A stretch of 43,526 nt of DNA, taken from positions 1 to 43,526 of IMG/VR virus record IMGVR_UViG_3300037585_004313; one strand, 5' to 3'. This stretch comes from a virus. Below the pieces are notes generated by a model. That model made no database searches. It worked only from the letters and a program-made list of their open reading frames with translations, and was not told the origin of the DNA. Positions 39,445-43,526 of the stretch are shown piece after piece. Positions within the stretch are counted from its first letter, which is position 1. Every line of letters starts with the position of its first letter. The translations under genes were made by a program, and so were the position numbers.

Positions 39445-40396
39445 AAGATTACTGATAATTGACGGATTGAATATGTTTCTTAGAAATTATGTTATCAATC
39501 CAACCCTCGCTCCAACTGGACATCCCATAGGAGGCTGTATTGGCTTCCTGAAGAGCCTGCAAAAGGTTTCTGGTATGTTCGCACCGGACGAGATTATAAT
39601 AGCGTGGGACGGTCATTCTGGTTCCGCTAAACGCAAAGAGATGAATAAAGATTATAAGGCAGGTAGAAAACCTGTTAGGTTCAACAGACGCATGGTCGAG
39701 TTAAACGAAGATGAACAAGTGATTAATAAAGCAGAACAATATGTAAAACTCGTGGAGTACTTAAATGAAACACCTACAATACAAATCGTTGTGGATTATG
39801 TGGAAGCCGATGATATTATCGCTTTTGCTTGTGGACACAATAAATATAGAGAATGGGATAAATATATTATCTCAAGCGACAGAGACTTTTTCCAACTCAT
39901 CAATGACAGAGTCTTCTTGTACAGACCAATCCAGAAAAAACTTGTGGATGAACCTAGTCTCTTGGCTGAACATGGTATTCATCCCAATAATTTTGCCCTT
40001 GCTAGAGCCATTGCAGGAGATAAATCAGATAACTTACCAGGCATACCTCGCGCTGGGCTTAAAACAATTAAAAATCGTTTTCCTTTTATGGGTGACGAAG
40101 CGATACAAACTGTTGAGTCGCTTGCAGAGCATTGCAGAAACGTGGTCAAACCGGTTAAACTTCACACAAACATACTTGCTGGGTTGGATCTTATAGAAAG
40201 CAACTATGATATCATGCAGTTATATAAGCCTGTGATTTCACATACATCTAGGCAAGTAGTCAAGTTTGCAATAGAAGAATTTGAACCAGAGTGGAAGAAG
40301 ATAGAATTTCAAAAGCATTTGATGCGTGATGGACAAATAACTGTAAATTTTGATAAACTATATGCAAGTTTTAATAAAATAATACTTGACAAATAG
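39434..40396 (+). CDS. rnh: 5'-3' exonuclease / RNase H (FEN family), T4 Rnh-like
   Basis: This 320-residue protein should remove RNA primers and 5' flaps on the lagging strand. The metal-binding acidic clusters are in order: LLIIDGLNMFLRNY (Asp10), IIAWDGHSGSAKRKEMNKDY with the Lys/Arg helical arch, DYVEADDIIAFA, IISSDRDFFQL, and the H3TH DNA-binding region IAGDKSDNLPGIPRAG. T4 Rnh is 305 residues and has the same layout. GGAGG lies 5 nt upstream of the ATG. It matters more here because the DNA polymerase lacks any 5'-nuclease domain. Confidence 0.88.
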   Translation: MENKRLLIIDGLNMFLRNYVINPTLAPTGHPIGGCIGFLKSLQKVSGMFAPDEIIIAWDGHSGSAKRKEMNKDYKAGRKPVRFNRRMVELNEDEQVINKAEQYVKLVEYLNETPTIQIVVDYVEADDIIAFACGHNKYREWDKYIISSDRDFFQLINDRVFLYRPIQKKLVDEPSLLAEHGIHPNNFALARAIAGDKSDNLPGIPRAGLKTIKNRFPFMGDEAIQTVESLAEHCRNVVKPVKLHTNILAGLDLIESNYDIMQLYKPVISHTSRQVVKFAIEEFEPEWKKIEFQKHLMRDGQITVNFDKLYASFNKIILDK

Positions 40397-40413
40397 AAAT
40401 AATAGGTTATACT
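40386..40413 (+). promoter_or_regulatory. Sigma70-type promoter upstream of the helicase
   Basis: TTGACA (40386-40391), 16-nt spacer, TATACT (40408-40413) in GGTTATACT. The -35 overlaps the last codons of the exonuclease gene (ACTTGACAAATAG). Confidence 0.8.
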
Positions 40414-40435
40414 TATAAAACATTCGGAGGATAAT

Positions 40436-41791
40436 ATGCATAAGGATAAGGATACATTTGTCGGCTACGGCAAGAACTTTCAAGAGAGCGTTGCTCGATT
40501 GATGATGGAGGATAGGCCATTTTGTGATCAAATTGAGGAGGTTTTAGAATTAGAGTTTTTTGATTCTTCTTATTTAAGAGCCTTTGTTGAGATCATACTG
40601 GACTATAGAGAAAAATACGAACAGCACCCACATTTCGCAACCTTACACACAGAAATAAAGAAAGGTAGTAATAAATATGATGGTGCAGTTAACAAACAGT
40701 TAAGAGATTTTGTTGTAAGAATTCAAACAGAAGATGTTAATGACAAACAATATATAAAAGATCAAGCGATTGATTTTTGCAAGAAACAATGCCTAAAGAA
40801 AGCAATCCTTCAGTCTGCCAATCTAGTAAAGAAAGGAGATTACGACTCAATAACAAAGATCATCAACGAAGCTTTAACTAGAGGTAATGACCAAAACTTT
40901 GGTCACGATTGGTTTATGGATGTGGATGAACGCTATGTTAAACAATCTAGAAAACCTATCACAACTGGTTGGCATCGTATGGATGAGATAACTAAAGGTG
41001 GCATTGGTGCTAAAGAGCTGGCTGTTGTCATCGCTCCAACCGGCGCTGGTAAATCTATGGTTCTTGTTCATCTTGGAACACAGGCATTGAAGTTAGGAAA
41101 GAAAGTTGTTCATTACACTTTGGAATTGGCAGATACTGTTGTTGGCTTACGTTACGACTCTTGCTTATCTAAGGTTGATCTTAAAGACATAATGGAATCA
41201 AAAGAAATTGTAAAAGAAAAAATCCAAGACATTCCGGGAAAACTAATTATCAAAGAATATCCAACCAAGTCTGCTTCAACCAAGTCGATAAAGAATCATT
41301 TAGAGAAGTTAAAAAAGCAAGGCATTTTGCCCGATGTAGTCATTGTTGACTATGCTGATTTACTCCGCCCTGTTTCTTCATCAGCAGAAAAGAGACATGA
41401 CTTGGAAAGCATATACGAAGAATTACGAGGCATGGCTACTGAGTTTGAATGCGCTTTCGTAACAGCATCTCAAACAAACCGTGGAGGTCTTAATGCAGAA
41501 GTTATCACAATGGAGTCTATATCAGAGGCTTTTAACAAGTGCTTTGTTGCTGACTTTATCTTCTCATTATCAAGAACTCCGCAGGATAAGCAAGCTAATT
41601 CGGGGCGGATATTTATTGCTAAAAACAGGAATGGACCAGATGGACTGGTATTTCCTGCTGCCGTTGATTGGTCAACTGTTTCAATAGACGTGCTAGAAAG
41701 ACAAGGTGACGAAGAACCTCCACAGCTGACTCCCAAAGAGCAGTTGTCCAATCTTCAAAAGTATTACACAAAACTATCAGGATCAAAATAA
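40436..41791 (+). CDS. Replicative DnaB-like helicase, gp41-like
   Basis: This 451-residue RecA-fold hexameric helicase unwinds the fork. The N-terminal helical domain (about residues 1-160) is followed by the linker TTGWHRMDEITKGGIGAKEL, Walker A APTGAGKS (200-207), Walker B DVVIVDYADLL (about 300), the sensor FECAFVTASQTNR and ISEAFNKCFVADFIFSLSRT. Length and order match T4 gp41 (475). A separate primase (gp61) is not in the window. CGGAGG lies 6 nt before the ATG and a promoter just upstream. Confidence 0.9.
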   Translation: MHKDKDTFVGYGKNFQESVARLMMEDRPFCDQIEEVLELEFFDSSYLRAFVEIILDYREKYEQHPHFATLHTEIKKGSNKYDGAVNKQLRDFVVRIQTEDVNDKQYIKDQAIDFCKKQCLKKAILQSANLVKKGDYDSITKIINEALTRGNDQNFGHDWFMDVDERYVKQSRKPITTGWHRMDEITKGGIGAKELAVVIAPTGAGKSMVLVHLGTQALKLGKKVVHYTLELADTVVGLRYDSCLSKVDLKDIMESKEIVKEKIQDIPGKLIIKEYPTKSASTKSIKNHLEKLKKQGILPDVVIVDYADLLRPVSSSAEKRHDLESIYEELRGMATEFECAFVTASQTNRGGLNAEVITMESISEAFNKCFVADFIFSLSRTPQDKQANSGRIFIAKNRNGPDGLVFPAAVDWSTVSIDVLERQGDEEPPQLTPKEQLSNLQKYYTKLSGSK

Positions 41792-41806
41792 ACAAAGGAG
41801 TAAAAG

Positions 41807-43526
41807 ATGGCTATAGAAAACAACATACTATCGGACATAACTGTCCATATGAAATACGCTCGTTATCTTCCAGAGCTAGAGAGAAGAGAAAACTGGGAAG
41901 AATTAGTTACCAGAAACAAGGAAATGCACATCAAAAAATTTCCCAGTTTAAAAGACACAATTGACTGGGCTTATCAATATGTCTATGATAAGAAAGTATT
42001 GCCTTCAATGCGATCAATGCAGTTCGGAGGTAAACCTATAGACGTGTCGCCTAATAGAATATTCAACTGTGCTTATGCTCCGATAGATCATATGAAAGTG
42101 TTTGGAGAAATTATGTTTCTTCTTCTCGGAGGAACTGGTGTAGGTTATTCTGTACAAAACCATCATGTCGAGAAACTTCCTGCAATCCACAAACCTTCGG
42201 GGAAAAGAACAAGACGATATCTTATTGGAGATTCAATTGAAGGATGGTCTGATTCTGTTAATGCACTGATGAAGGTCTATTTTACTGGTGGCTCTAAGTT
42301 ACGATTTGACTTCTCAGACATCCGACCAAAGGGTGCAAGACTAGTTACTAGTGGAGGCAAAGCTCCCGGCCCACAGCCTTTGAAAGAATGTCTCCTTAAA
42401 GTACAAGGAATTTTAGATGGAAAAGAAAATGGTGACCAACTTACCACAATTGAAGTCCACGATATTATCTGCTACATCGCAGACGCTGTATTGGCCGGTG
42501 GTATTCGCAGGGCTGCTCTCATTAGTTTATTTAGTGCTACTGATCAACATATGCTTAGTGCTAAATCAGGTAAATGGTATGAAACAAACCCCCAACGTGG
42601 AAGAGCAAACAACTCGGTAGTTATAATGAGACACAGAATAGACAAGGATACATTCCTTGACCTCTGGGATCGTGTAAAAGCTTCCGGTGCTGGAGAACCA
42701 GGGTTCTATTTTACAAATGATAAAGACTATGGTTGTAACCCATGTTGTGAGATATCTTTAAGACCGTTTCAGTTCTGCAACCTCACAGAGATCAATGTTT
42801 CTGATGTTGAAGACCAAGATGATCTAGACAACAGAGCACAAGCAGCTGCTATCATAGGAACGTTACAAGCAGCCTACACTGACTTTCACTATCTTCGTCC
42901 CGTTTGGAAAAGAAACACAGAGAAAGATTATTTGATCGGAGTTTCAATGACAGGCATAGCATCAGGGAAAGTCCTTGAGTTAGATATGTCAAGAGCAGCA
43001 AAGTGTGTGAAAGAATTAAATGCACAAGTAGCTAAAGAGATTGGAATAGGTCCTGCTTCACGTTGCACAACAGTTAAGCCAGCAGGAACAACATCACTTA
43101 CTTTAGGAACATCATCGGGAATTCATGCGTGGCATAACGACTATTATCTACGCAGAATCCGCGTAGGAAAGAGTGAATCAATTTATACATATCTCCAAGT
43201 AAATCATCCAGAGTTAATCGAGGATGAGTTCTTCAGACCTCACGACACTGCTGTGATCTCTGTACCACAGAAAGCACCAGAGGGATCAATTACTCGCCAC
43301 GAATCAGCATTGGATCTCTTGGAGAGAGTAAAGAAAGTCCATCTCGAATGGGTAAAAGTAGGACATAGAAAAGGTCAAAACACTAATAATGTATCGGCCA
43401 CTATTACTATCAAACCTGACGAGTGGCAAGAGGTTGGAGACTGGATGTGGGATAACAAGCATAACTATAATGGTTTGTCTGTTCTTCCTTATTCAGACCA
43501 CTCTTACAAGCAAGCTCCTTTTGAGG
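41807..43526 (+). CDS. nrdJ: Class II (B12-dependent) ribonucleoside-triphosphate reductase, partial
   Basis: This open frame runs off the window end after 573 codons (3' truncated by the window). It should make deoxynucleotides for replication, with adenosylcobalamin as radical source. Family features: PSMRSMQFGG, IFNCAYAPID (Cys88), FLLLGGTGVGYSVQ, NPCCEISLRPFQFCNLTEIN (radical-site and redox Cys), and KPAGTTSLTLGTSSGIHAWH (nucleotide-binding). The pattern is that of monomeric RTPR, about 740 residues long. T4 uses class I NrdAB. AAGGAG lies 7 nt before the ATG, 15 nt after the helicase stop. Confidence 0.88.
   Translation, partial: MAIENNILSDITVHMKYARYLPELERRENWEELVTRNKEMHIKKFPSLKDTIDWAYQYVYDKKVLPSMRSMQFGGKPIDVSPNRIFNCAYAPIDHMKVFGEIMFLLLGGTGVGYSVQNHHVEKLPAIHKPSGKRTRRYLIGDSIEGWSDSVNALMKVYFTGGSKLRFDFSDIRPKGARLVTSGGKAPGPQPLKECLLKVQGILDGKENGDQLTTIEVHDIICYIADAVLAGGIRRAALISLFSATDQHMLSAKSGKWYETNPQRGRANNSVVIMRHRIDKDTFLDLWDRVKASGAGEPGFYFTNDKDYGCNPCCEISLRPFQFCNLTEINVSDVEDQDDLDNRAQAAAIIGTLQAAYTDFHYLRPVWKRNTEKDYLIGVSMTGIASGKVLELDMSRAAKCVKELNAQVAKEIGIGPASRCTTVKPAGTTSLTLGTSSGIHAWHNDYYLRRIRVGKSESIYTYLQVNHPELIEDEFFRPHDTAVISVPQKAPEGSITRHESALDLLERVKKVHLEWVKVGHRKGQNTNNVSATITIKPDEWQEVGDWMWDNKHNYNGLSVLPYSDHSYKQAPFE

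Overview
The window is a contiguous piece of an AT-rich genome of a tailed, contractile (myovirus-type) bacteriophage. All genes lie on the + strand, are tightly packed and often overlap by a few bases. The virion genes recognisably belong to the T4 superfamily (scaffold, gp23-type capsid, neck proteins, sheath, tube, baseplate). They are divergent, and the replication genes are a mix: T4-type gp32, UvsX, gp41 and Rnh stand beside a short family A DNA polymerase and a class II ribonucleotide reductase. This points to a distant ('far T4') lineage, plausibly environmental or marine. The host cannot be named. Near-perfect sigma70 promoters (TTGACA / TATAAT, often extended -10) and AGGAGG-type ribosome binding sites suggest a bacterium with standard housekeeping transcription signals.

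Layout: 1-10696 holds five fibre or surface-type virion proteins, including a LamG-like protein and an 1829-residue fibre with an internal duplication. 10817-14615 holds the prohead scaffold, major capsid protein and two small proteins. 14725-17264 holds gp13/14/15-like neck and tail-completion proteins. 17334-21338 holds the sheath and two tail-tube paralogues. 21354-31376 holds baseplate-hub assembly proteins, the tape measure, a LysM gp53-like wedge protein and large baseplate or structural proteins. From 31357 the content switches to replication and repair: a family A DNA polymerase, a divergent FtsZ/tubulin-like protein, a GHKL ATPase, two small genes, gp32-like SSB, a tiny lipoprotein, UvsX, UvdE, a 32-residue membrane peptide, an Rnh/FEN 5'-3' exonuclease, DnaB/gp41-like helicase and a class II RNR cut by the window end.

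Regulation divides the window in two. In the structural half, seven intergenic gaps carry the motif CTATTTA (one as CTACTTA) 17-55 nt upstream of a start codon, four of them just after an intrinsic terminator; it is a candidate late promoter element. In the replication half there are seven TTGACA-16/17-TATAnT promoters sharing the context CTTGACAA, two of them hidden inside upstream coding sequence. Two carry an identical A-tract that looks like an UP element.

The most unusual content is the translationally overlapping trio of DNA polymerase, tubulin-like protein and GHKL ATPase (31357-35164). Next are an apparently non-coding, promoter-driven structured RNA (about 35463-35550), a structured leader with a possible 16-codon ORF ahead of gp32, and a +1-frame overlap at a T7 run between the gp26-like and gp51-like genes.
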